From Paragordius varius (taxonomy: Eukaryota > Nematomorpha), in assembly GCA_964247055.1 (NCBI GenBank), contig OZ176052.1:3224001-3288000 (forward strand): DNA of 64,000 bases, given 5' to 3'. Below, one piece after another: positions 14,047 to 25,100 of this stretch. The notes under the pieces are model-generated. The model was given only the letters and a program-made list of their open reading frames with translations, ran no database searches and had not been told where the DNA came from. Made by a program: the position numbers and the translations under genes. The number at the start of each line of letters is the position of its first letter. Position 1 is the stretch's first letter.

Positions 14047-14178
14047 AATTTTCCTGAAGGACAACGTAAAAATTAATAATACTTTTTTTGTAGATTATGG
14101 ATTAAAATTAAAGCCGATAAAAATTTATTGATTTCCAAAAAATAAAAACACGCTTAAAAAGTAAGCATTCGTGAAAAC
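14047..14178. promoter_or_regulatory. Head-to-head promoter region shared by THADA and FAM8A1
   Basis: Only 132 bp separate the proposed start codon of the THADA-like gene on the minus strand from that of the FAM8A1-like gene on the plus strand, so both 5' UTRs and any core promoters must fit here or overlap the genes. No TATA box can be called because the whole stretch is AT-rich. The function is inferred from gene geometry alone. Confidence 0.5.
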
Positions 14179-15944
14179 ATGGACCTACATATGTGCTCAC
14201 CAACTCAACAGCAATATACCGATCAGCAAAGAAAATGGATATACGATTATTTATAGTATTATATATTTATATCTCATTATCAGCTATCAAAATTATTTAT
14301 ATTTTTGGCGACAACATTTCTTTATTCCGCCTTGTTATAATTATCCACAGCCGATTAATTATGAACCAAATCTTTCAAACAATCATAATAATCAAATACA
14401 ATCGATAGGATCAGTGTCTTTTGGTTTTATTATTCATAATAACTTGCATTTAGAAATAAGAAGTTTTAAATTAGCCTCCTTATACAAAAGATTTTGCGCA
14501 GAGGCGATAGATTTTATATTTTTACTAGTTATCAAAGTTATTGTCATGTTTATCGTCATGGACATATTTGATGATTTGTAAGTAAATATGCCAATTTATC
14601 TGCTTAGAAATTTTGAAAAGATATTTGACATATCAATGAACCCACTCGAATTCAATATAAACTTTTCCACTAATTTATTGTTACTAGAATTATTTCACAA
14701 AATTTTAGTTAGCATAATTGAGGTATCTTTAATGATCTTTTATTATTTTTTTAAAGAGAACATTTATTCATGAAGGTTTTTTTCTATATAGGCTGTTTAT
14801 ACGAGAAAAGGGCATTTTTCAGTTGGGGGATCAACACCAGGAAAAATTGTTATGAAAATTAAAATTGTGACATGCAATCAATTATTAATATCTACTTCGG
14901 ATTTACACCGTTATTACATCTTTCCTGCCGGTGATTTAGGTCTGTTAAGGTAAATGTGTCATATTTTCAACCCAGTCAAATTAAAAAATTATGTTGCAAA
15001 ATAAATTTAAGGATTCGACTATAATAAATATTATTTAAATTTATACTGAATGGAAGTCAATTAAAGAACTTTTTTTACTTCATAATGCTATTCATGGCAA
15101 GATTAATGTTTTATATTTTCAAACGACGGCTAGTTGGCTTGATGTGAACTAATAGCTGAGGTTAATTACTGTTCTACCAAACATTTATTTTCAAGTTTTT
15201 TACAAAAGCATATTGAAAATTTTAACCTCGGTTTAGCTTAAACACCATGTATTCGGATCAAGATAAACTTAAATTATCTACTAAAAATTCTTTATCCACT
15301 AAATATATATGGTTAGCGGTAAATTTTTATAAAAAAAGTTTGGCATAAACTACAATGTAATAGGGCCGGGGCGGTTTGTGAAACCAAAAACCGATTGATT
15401 CATAAATTGAAAATTAAAAAGGTTTTAAAAGATAGGAATAAAATTTTATTTTGCAAAGGTCATCAAAATTTCTTAATTCAATCGACAATATTTGCAGTTA
15501 ATGCATTAATTTAGCTTTAATTTTCTAATTTTTAATTTAATCTATTTATAATCCAATCCACAATATATGCAATTTGTATATTAATTTTGCTTTAATTTTC
15601 TAATTTTTAAGTTTTATCATCTATTTATTCAAGAAATCGTCGTATCTATATCTTTATGTTAGAATTTTAGATTTATCCTTTTTTTAGTTCATTTCAAATA
15701 ACTATATTTCCATAGAAATATATATGTATATATATACTCATATTCCGATATTCTTATTTTACATACACACAATTTTTTATTTAAATATAAATTATACTAA
15801 TATAGGGCACTAGCACGGTCATTTCTAAAGAATTTTGCACTATCCCTATTTTTCCCAACCATGTTTATTGGCTTTGTAACGTCGGGACGTTTAACCCATG
15901 ATTATATTTGTCAAACTGTCGTGGTTGAGGATGACACAGTATAA
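14179..15944 (+). CDS. FAM8A1: FAM8A1-like RDD-domain membrane protein
   Basis: FAM8A1 is a multispanning ER protein that binds HRD1 in the ER-associated degradation complex. Five exons, 14179-14255, 14284-14577, 14608-14722, 14792-14949 and 15806-15944, join to exactly 261 codons (260 aa). The N-terminus MDLHMCSPTQQQYTDQQRKW and the next residues (YDYLYYQNYLYFWRQHF) resemble the conserved helix before the RDD domain. The RDD part begins LYKRFCAEAIDFIFLL, continues with the signature GGSTPGKIVMKIKIVTC (human GGATPGKFLLGLRVVTC), and ends in a last membrane helix and the tail VVVEDDTV. Introns 1 and 2 are only 28 and 30 nt. I chose the ATG at 14179 because it gives the conserved QRKW region; a longer frame through 14171 reads across the 28-nt intron and is not conserved. 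Confidence 0.85.
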
Positions 15945-17033
15945 ATGCGAATCAAATGTTTGTTTATGATTGATGCAATTTACATATTGAATTTTACATG
16001 TATAATAAATTAACACACATTTATGCTTTTTATAAAATAAACGGAATAATTACCAATCTAAACTGGTGGATGTAAAATACAGCGTCTGAAATGTAATTAA
16101 CTATCATTTATGCATGATTTAGAAATTTAAAAGTATATTTTTAAATAAACGCTTGAGTTTTTTTTAAACTAGATATTAACCAAGTTGATTATGGAAGTTA
16201 GTTTATAGGTGGGATAAATAAAACAATCAAACCAATAATCTATTAAGGAAAGTCCCATTATTTGGATTACCATCAAATGAATAATTTTTACACAAGAGAG
16301 ACAATGTTCAAATATGCTTGGTTGGCTGTTTTTAACTCTAAGACACTGTTAAATTAATACCTAGTTAAAATTGGGAATAATAAAAAATAATACGAGCCTA
16401 GATAAAACAGAATATGATTCACCTGAAAATAATTTATTATGCTTGGATTCCAGATAGAAAAATGGGTCAGGATCTTCATTGTGTTATTGGTTTGGCTTAG
16501 AGATTAACCTAATATATTAAATTCTATCGTAAAGTAGTGTAGATCCTAATTCTAGCCCGCTGGTTTTTACTAGATGCTTGCATGGAATTAGAGTTGAATC
16601 TGATACGAATACAATTCTGTAAAAGCATTATCAGGTTCAATAGTTATATTATTTTTTCTTGTATTTTGTGAGACAATATTTTAGGGTAACTCTTTCTGCA
16701 TGAACATTTTCGATTATATTTCCTAAAAGCTTAACAATTTATTTTATTAGCTGTTTTTCATTTTTAGATATACTTCAATTTAAATCTTTTTTATTACGGA
16801 TTTTTATTGTCTTACCTTTTGTATTAAATATCTTTGACATAAGTGTGACACTTATTCAGACTTATGTATATATATTATTCATTCGATATAAATTCTTCAT
16901 AAATGTGATAACTATTCCATTTTATTTGACTTCACCTCCGTGACCTCCGTTTTTAGTGAATATAGAGGCAGCCTTAGCTTATCTAATGAACCGTATATCT
17001 TTTACGAGAAGACAATCACACAGGTCTGATTGA
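15945..17033. other. Intergenic, downstream of FAM8A1; no gene seen
   Basis: AT-rich sequence with no convincing coding frame. It starts with probable polyadenylation signals (AATAAA-type words near 16007 and 16036) for the FAM8A1-like gene and runs to the edge of the long terminal-inverted-repeat element at 17037. Confidence 0.6.
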
Positions 17034-17036
17034 TAA

Positions 17037-19170
17037 CACTGTGCAACAAAATATGGGGTCAATTTTCTGGACTCGATTTTCAAAATATTTTCTGATTCCT
17101 TATAGTATTGTGATCAGATTCGCGTAAAAAATTTTTTTACTTACCCAGCTCGTTTTCGAGATATGGGACTTTTTCCATATTTGGACATATCCAAAATTTT
17201 CTTGTTTGTAAATATTTTTCGCTATGTAAACAAATAATATGTGGCTTACATAAGTATTTTTACAAGAAATTACCAATTTATCTTCAAAATAAAAAAAAAT
17301 TTACTCAAAATATCCAATACTTTTTGTTTTAGGGGGCAAAAACCCTCAAAAATTGGGTAACTTAACATTTTTTCACACAAATATTTTTTATCAATTTATT
17401 AAATCAAAACAAACTTTATTATATGTTCTTGGATGTTAATGATGTTTGTTTCAGTTTAAATATCACTTTGTAATAGCTTTGTGGACTTTAATTTTAAAAA
17501 ATAAATTTAATTTTTACATCTTTTTTGCTGTTTTTTTATGTAAAAAAAGCTAAATTTTACTCAGCTACATATAATATATTCTTTATTTCATATGATATTT
17601 TTAAATATTTCCCACACTTAAATATACTCCATATCAGTTTTTTCATCAAAAAATATTATTATATACCCAAAATGTACAAAAAATATAATTAATACCCAAG
17701 TATATATATATATTTATAATTTTAGGATGGATAAAAATATTGGCCATATATGTGGACAATACACAAAAAAACTAATAGTATAAACATTACCACTTACATA
17801 AAAAACTATTTTTTTTATATTATGGGGAACCTAGATTTGGGCCCCGAACACCGTATCTCGGACATGTAGCATTAGTTTAGGAGCATGGTACCACAAAACC
17901 GGACCTAGACTCCCTTGGGGTATCCCTATGATATGGCGAGAGCCAAAATTCTGAATGTTACTTTTGTGCAGTTCCAAAACCATTTCTTATTAACATTACC
18001 AAAAAAAACAAAAAACCTATCGAATATCCAAACTTTTCCTGTGCAATTCGTCCTGTTTATCATTCCATTGACCTTCCCGTACCTTCATCTCCAACCATTC
18101 ATATCGATTTATTTGATATGATGGATGATACTGATTTGGAATTTTATCATCAAGATATAAAGGACAACTAATAAATTAAGTAGCACTGAGGTGATATCCC
18201 TAATCAAAAAATTGCATTTCTCAAAACGGTATTTTTAGAAAACCCTTCGAAAAAACCTATCGAAACAATATAAATTTAATTTGCGATTATATATATATGA
18301 ATAAATAAATTATTATTTTATTTTTTCTACACCTAATTTACTTTATTTAAAGTCTAGATTAGATTATCCGTGTCTTAACATCTGTACACCAAAATATATT
18401 CTAAATATTCACTCTAATAACTGATTATAATTAGGATTTGCATATAGTTCAATATATTATGATGAAATCATTTATTAATGGTATTATATTTTATTTAAAC
18501 GTTTTTGATAAGATATGGCATATCCAATTTTCTCTGCACCGTCCATATTGAAAGCTAATCTATTAGCTGATGTGATAAATTGTTGCGATTGGGTACTTTG
18601 CCATGGTAATATAACTGATGGATATATTGTTTTTATAAGAATGTATGAAAGTAATCAATAAAATACTTTTATATGGCAGCCGCCAAAATCGAATTGGTAA
18701 ATAATTTAATTACTTGGGCGATGTCATACATTGCCTAAGTAGAATAAACCAATCAGTTATTATATAGATCCCAACAGGCTGGGGTAAAATATCATTAACT
18801 TAAATTTATGTTTAAAAATAAACACATATCAGCAAAAAACAAAGGTTTGATTAGAGTTGTTGATAAGCGACAATAGTTTAAATTAAATGAAACGTTAACG
18901 ACAAAAAACAATAATTTAACCGAAGAGACGATAACCCAAATAAAATTTATAAGAATATATGATTAAAATTATTAAAAATATAATTTAGTATATGAGGGTG
19001 CTTTCCTTTGATTTCCCTGTGGCATACGTACTGTTCCCTAAACAACTGAAATTTTATGGGTGATTCAACTTTAAAAAGAATTCATTTCTGAGTATCGTAA
19101 AACTTCCTCAGGGTAATAAGCTTCTTTAGATTGCACTCTTGACAAAGAGGGAATCATCCATATCCCTAAA

Positions 19171-19217
<47 letters not shown>

Positions 19218-19944
19218 GTATTTGATGGTATCAAGGTGTGTTCTTCTCTTATCCAAAAGGCAAACGATTTTTCCGATTCAGAATTCAATTACAAATTTAT
19301 ATAAGAATCATTGTCCATTTCGTATTATTTTAAAATATTTAAAAATGAAGCAAACGAAACATATCTGACACCATATATGGTCAAAATTTAAAAATTTCAG
19401 ATGAAAAAATGAAATTTGTATTTACAGCTGAGTAAATTAAATCATTTTTTACATAAAAAAAGCAACAAAAAAGCTGTAAAAATTAAATTTATTTTTAAAA
19501 ATAAAAGTCCACAAAGCTATTACAAAGTGATGTTTATATTTAAACAAACAATATTAACATCCAAAAACATATAATAAAGTTTGTTTTGATTTAATAAATT
19601 GATAAAAAATATTTGTGTGAAAAAATGTTAAGTTACCCAATTTTTGAGGGTTTTTGCCCCCTAAAACAAAAAGTATTGGATATTTTGAGTAAATTTTTTT
19701 TATTTTGAAGATAAATTGGTATTTTCTTGTAAAAATACTTATGTAAGCCACATATTATTTGTTTACATAGCGAAAAATATTTACAAACAAGAAAATTTTG
19801 GATATGTCCAAATATGGAAAAAGTCCCATATCTCGAAAACGAGCTGGGTAAGTAAAAAAATTTTTTACGCGAATCTGATCACAATACTAAAAGGAATCAG
19901 AAAATATTTAGAAAATCGAGTCCAGAAAAAGTTGTGTCACCGTG
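17037..19944. mobile_element. 2.9 kb DNA element with ~540-bp terminal inverted repeats
   Basis: The left arm (17037 to about 17575) and right arm (about 19425-19944) are near-identical reverse complements. Shared landmarks are CTGGACTCGATTTTC, CCCATATCTCGAAAACGAGC and CATATTATTTGTTTACATAG. The outer ends read CACTGTGCAACA and CACGGTGACACA, and TAA flanks both sides (17034-17036 and 19945-19947), consistent with a 3-bp target duplication. That combination is loosely CACTA-like, but the family is not certain. The interior (17.6-19.4 kb) has short coding-like stretches around 17915-18172 and 18514-18660 that I do not recognise, and no complete transposase. An (AT)n tract lies at 19172-19215. 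High arm identity suggests recent activity or arm conversion. Confidence 0.8.
19172..19215. repeat. (TA)n microsatellite
   Basis: An uninterrupted run of alternating T and A, about 22 units, lies inside the 2.9 kb inverted-repeat element. It is the longest perfect dinucleotide run in the window. Shorter runs lie near 46-69, 8863-8882, 10994-11020, 28433-28456, 49189-49207 and 59959-59979. Confidence 0.95.
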
Positions 19945-20204
19945 TAACTTTAAATTTAGAATTTTATATTAAATAGACTTTTGTATTATTTATTTTATCA
20001 GAAATGATATTCTTTATGCCTTTTTTGAAGATATTTTTACTTTAGCCCAGGATCAGATGAAATTGGGTCCTTTAGACCTCCTCTTGGGTTACTACAATCC
20101 TTTTCTAAAGCCCCTCTATTAAATACCTGATTTTATTGCAACATGCGACCCTTTTGAACATGTTTAAAATGATATTTAAAATACTGAAAGAGACGGTTTC
20201 AATT

Positions 20205-22025
20205 AAATTTTATGCTTTAGAGCGATTTGAAATTTAAATATTTTAAAAAGTGTTTGGTTTTAAACCTAATTTTAAAATATGCTTTTTAAGCGCATTATAC
20301 AAAAAACTTTTTTTAAAAAAAATGTAATATCTAATAAATTGCTCATGTCAAACTTTTTTTGCGGCCATTTTTTTCTATAATTTTTTTTAACTCTCATGCA
20401 ACAGGCAAAAAATTTATATTATGATTAGAAAATGTAAATAATTAATTTTAAAAGCTTTGTTGGCTGCATATATACCAAAAAACTTGATACAATTTGATTT
20501 TAATATCAGCTCTTCGTTTCAATCGTTTTTTTAAGCTGTCCCAATTAGAGCTTCTAGCAGTCACACACTTTAAAAAATATAAGTTTTTTTTATCTACACG
20601 AGAAAAATATTTGAAAATTAAATTTAAATAAAATAACTTTAAAAATGTATTTTATTTACGAAATTGAGCACTGAAATATAAAATTCCCAAAAGGTAAACT
20701 AGGACAAAAAAGTGAAAGGTTTAAAAACGTCCATTATGCTTATATGCCATTATTAATTTACATCATTTTAGATAACGGTTTTGTATACTAACGCTAAAAT
20801 TAAAGTTGATTTATCTTTATCACATCTACATTTGTATAAACAGAAAAAAATGGTTTATTTTACATTATTTTTATATTACGCTAAACACATATATATTATG
20901 TTGGCTAAATTTCTTTATTTACCATAAAATAATTCAAGTTCAATAATTTTTTTTAATTCAGTGCATTGTTATGTGTGGAAATTTAGCAATGGTTACAAAG
21001 ATTTTATATTTTTTAAAATATTTCTTAAAAGTTACCAACGACCCTATTTTAAATTGAAAGACCGAACTGAATGTATTTATCCAAGCAGTTAAATTTTTAA
21101 TGTATTGCGTTAAATTTATAAATAAGCTTTCTTTAGCTTTTACGCATGATTTTATATCATGCGTGTAAAACTGTAAGAATTTCTCATCAAATTCGCAGTT
21201 TTTTAAAAAAATTTAAATCGTTAAAACAACAGGCAAATGTATATTAATATATGTAAATTGATTAAAAGTCTTTTACGCCCTATTTAGCCATAAATCGTGG
21301 ATATTTATTGTTTTAATCAGCTGTTTGTTTCAAACCTGCTTTGTGTCCCGATTCGGGATTCCAGAAATAAAAATTGTAAACAAATTGTTTTGAACATAGT
21401 GACAATTAAAATTATCAAAACAACTGAGTTGTATATTTACAAGCTTGGGCTTTGAGATATATATTCCATAGTAAATAGTTTTAAAGGCTAAATTTTAGTC
21501 GCACCATGGCATTCTTAAAAACAATCATTAAGTATTCCTTTACTTTAAAATATCCGATTTTATTTAGCTGAACTCATAACTAAAAAGATTAAATACCACT
21601 TCATTACCTTTTCACTTTTTTGTCATAGTTTACCTTTTGGAAAGTTTTTATCCCAAAGCACAATTTTGTAAATAACTTCAGTTTTAGAAGATAATTTTAT
21701 AAATAAACATTGTTCTCGTGCATTTGAAAAAAAGCTTTTCTTTACAGTTTTGTGACTCTAGGTTAAAATTGGGACAGCCCAAATACTGAACAGCTAAATG
21801 ATTACTAAAGTTTTGCTGTTAAAATGTAGCCTTTAAGCTTTCGAAGGTAATTACTTAGATTTTTTAAGGATAATAAGCACCTCTTTGCCTGTTGCAATAA
21901 ATTAAAAAGATATAGGAAAAAATTGCAAGTTTGAGATGAGAAATTTTTTTAAAAATATTTGTATAATGGGCCTAAAAGACTGAACAAAGCTGATTTTTAT
22001 ATTCGGCCCAATATCTTAAATATAT
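20205..22025. mobile_element. Foldback element, ~1.8 kb with ~500-bp diverged arms
   Basis: Sequence from about 20205 to 20715 recurs in reverse complement from about 21600 to 22025. Shared words include GCAACAGGCAAA, GCTGTCCCAATT and CCTTTTGGGAA-type blocks, plus TTATACAAA near the ends. A single diverged arm of the same family sits at about 26627-27087, and a related arm pair lies near 36950 and 38200. No coding frame is convincing, so it is a non-autonomous foldback/MITE-type element. The boundaries are approximate because no target duplication could be fixed. It ends about 120 bp upstream of the DNAJB12-like start codon and may contribute promoter sequence. Confidence 0.65.
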
Positions 22026-22147
22026 CTATAATATTCAAATTATAAATAGGTATATAATACTTTTCTTTTTACTAATGACAACTTGAAGTTAGAATATTTT
22101 TTCTTTAAAAATTTAGTAGTAAAAGCAGTTGTTCACCAATTTTGTAT

Positions 22148-25100
22148 ATGGAAAGTAATCGAGACGAGAGTGATAGATGCTTTACTTTGGCTCGCAAGTA
22201 TATGCGGGAAGGTGATTATGAACGTGCACTTAAATTCATTAAAAAGGCAGAAAAATTGTTTCCATCCCAAAACATAAAATGTAATCATATATTATTTAAT
22301 ATTTAGCCCTACACCAAGAAATTTTAAATTTATACAAAACCGGTTCTGGCACAACTAACACCAATACGAATGAAAATGGTGGTGGGGAAACCACCTTTAC
22401 TCGACACAGATCTCCATCTCGAAGCAAGGGTTATTACACTAAAGAAGATATTGAAGCCATTAAAAGGTAAATAATGTTTATGATTATACTATAGACTTAA
22501 AAAGTGTAAAGATTATTATGAAATATTGGGGATAACTCGTGCGGCCTCTGATTCCGAAGTCAAAAAAGCCTATCGCAAATTGGCTCTTCAATTTCATCCG
22601 GACAAAAATAAAGCGCCCGGAGCAGCAGAAGCATTTAAAGGTTAATAGCAATTAAAAGATGAATTGAAAATAAGCGAAAATACTATTTTTTATGTTTGTC
22701 CAATTGAGAATACTTAAATATCTTTTCAAGCTTTTTTTTAAAAAAACACTGGATCAAACAAAACATATATTTTTTGTTAAGAAAGCAACTATCATATGAC
22801 ATAAAATAAAACGAGCACATATATTGACTTACCAAAAATCGTTTTTACATAGTTTAATTCGGTAAATAATTAGATACATTACATATTTTCTTAACATAAA
22901 TTGTATGCAATATTTCAAAAATAATGAAAGATACAATATTTTTGCCTTTAAATAATTTTTTTCTAGCCAATCATATATTAATTGTTAAATTCATTTTATT
23001 GCATGATCATAACTAAATATTTTTAAAATTTGTTTAATTGGTATTAACATATTTTGCAATTTTAAAAACCAAATATGCTCTCAATACCTTGTTAAATTTG
23101 TTAATGTGGAATTTAATCCCTTCCTTATAAGTTTTTCAATATATTATTTACCCATATATAAATTTAGCTATTGGCAATGCATTTGCCACCCTTAGCGATC
23201 CCGATAAACGTAGACTTTATGATATGAGAGGACCTGAAGTAGAACGCATTTCTCACCGGAGAGCTACTGAAGATTTTTTTGAATATGATTATGCCAGGGG
23301 TTTTGATAGTAAGTTTTCCAAATATTATCTTAGAATGTGCAATTATTTTATTATGTTGTAAAAATTTTATAATTAGTTAAGAATAAAAGATGTAAATATA
23401 TGGTTTTTGATTATAAAAACTATTATTACATTAGGGTCGGAGAACCGTAATCAGTTTTCTTTTTTTCTATGATATGCATTTTTTGTTTAATAATCCTATG
23501 GTCAGTCAAAATATTTATTTACTACAAGTTAAAATTTCCGTATAGACTTTATAAAAGTTTTATATATTTGTTTTAGGCTTATGAAAAATCAAATATTTAA
23601 CTTTTCTATATTCTCCTTGTCTAAGTATCTAAGCGGTTTTATAGTTTTTGTATTTAAATATTCCTTTTATAGGTGATTTGAATGCAGAAGACATTTTCAA
23701 TCTCTTTTTTGGTGGTGGAATGCAAAATCGAAGTATTTATCTATATACTATGGCATTATTTTATATTTTCGGATGTAATAACAAATTAAATTTAATTATT
23801 TATAATTTGATCGATTTTCTTGAAAAAAAATTGTCTGATTAACATTTCATACAGCTAATTTAACTTTATAAATTAAATTGAATCGAATTGAAAAATTCGA
23901 ATTGGAAAAGGTATTATTTAATATGTTGTTAAACCATCATTAAAATTAATATATAATTTTTATTGCCCTAAAATACTAGATTTTTATCGAACGCCTGGGA
24001 ATACTTATAGAACTGCGCGTAATGTTAATCGCGGTCATCACACCAATTATGCTACGTCTCATCAACACCACACTACCGCTCACAATAATGAAGAGGTGGT
24101 GTTTTTTATATTTAATTTTGATTGATTAATATTTAGTTATTCACTTTATTTTACATATTATTAGAGATATAAGTATAAAAACTAACTTTTAGGCATTTAC
24201 AGTTTTTAAGGTAACTTTGGTATCATTTATGTAATATGGGTTAACATTTGAAATAATATGGTAAAAGGGCTTCCGAAAAATTGGGGTCAGCCCATATGAC
24301 CGTGAATTTAAATCAGATGTTTCCAACCCAAATAAATGGCTTCGCGGGCCGCATTCAGAAAATATATATGGACTTTAACAATATTTTGTTAGATTTTAGT
24401 CCTAAGACTGTAAAAACAACATTTTTTTGCTAGTTCATTGCCGAAATTCGGAAATAATTGGCAGAAATATTGTTTAAAATAATATTTTTCTCTTAGATTT
24501 CGTAAAATTTTGTATTTGTATAGCGAGCTTCATGTTGGATCTAATTTAGATTAAAACTTTTTTATGGGGATGAAAACGCTAAAATATAAATTGAGGGCAT
24601 ATACATACAACATTTTATGTCATATTAAATTTAATTCTCGTAAAAAATAATTAAATTAAACTATCCAAATTTTTGATACATTTTAGAGATTTTTTTCCAA
24701 CAAAACATAAAATATGATAAGTAATTAAATTTATAACATTTAACACTTCAAATTTACCCTTGAACAATTCTTAACTAAAAATAAATTGTTTTTTAAGTTT
24801 AAAATAATATTTTTAATATTTTTGCGAATAAAATTTTGTTTAATACAATACTGAAAAAGAAACTAAGCCATAAAGATATATTCCATTTTAATGAGTTATA
24901 GACTGTAAAATTATAATTTATTTTAGGGTGAATTTTAAATGTTCAAGGGTGAATGTGAATTGTAAATGGTATATATTTTAAAAGATATATAAATTTTGGA
25001 TAGAATATAGTTAAAATAAATTTTACAAGATTTCATCCATTTGTACATTAATCTCGTTGACAATCATATTAGAATCGTATGGTTAATTTTACATTTTGAG

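Noticed and set aside
14171-14581. Single-exon reading of FAM8A1 without the 28-nt intron
   Set aside because: It begins at GTG and its N-terminal part is unlike the family; splicing at 14256-14283 gives a conserved start from an ATG.
19071-19256. Minus-strand open frame inside the 2.9 kb element
   Set aside because: Much of it is an alternating Tyr-Ile string encoded by the (TA)n microsatellite.
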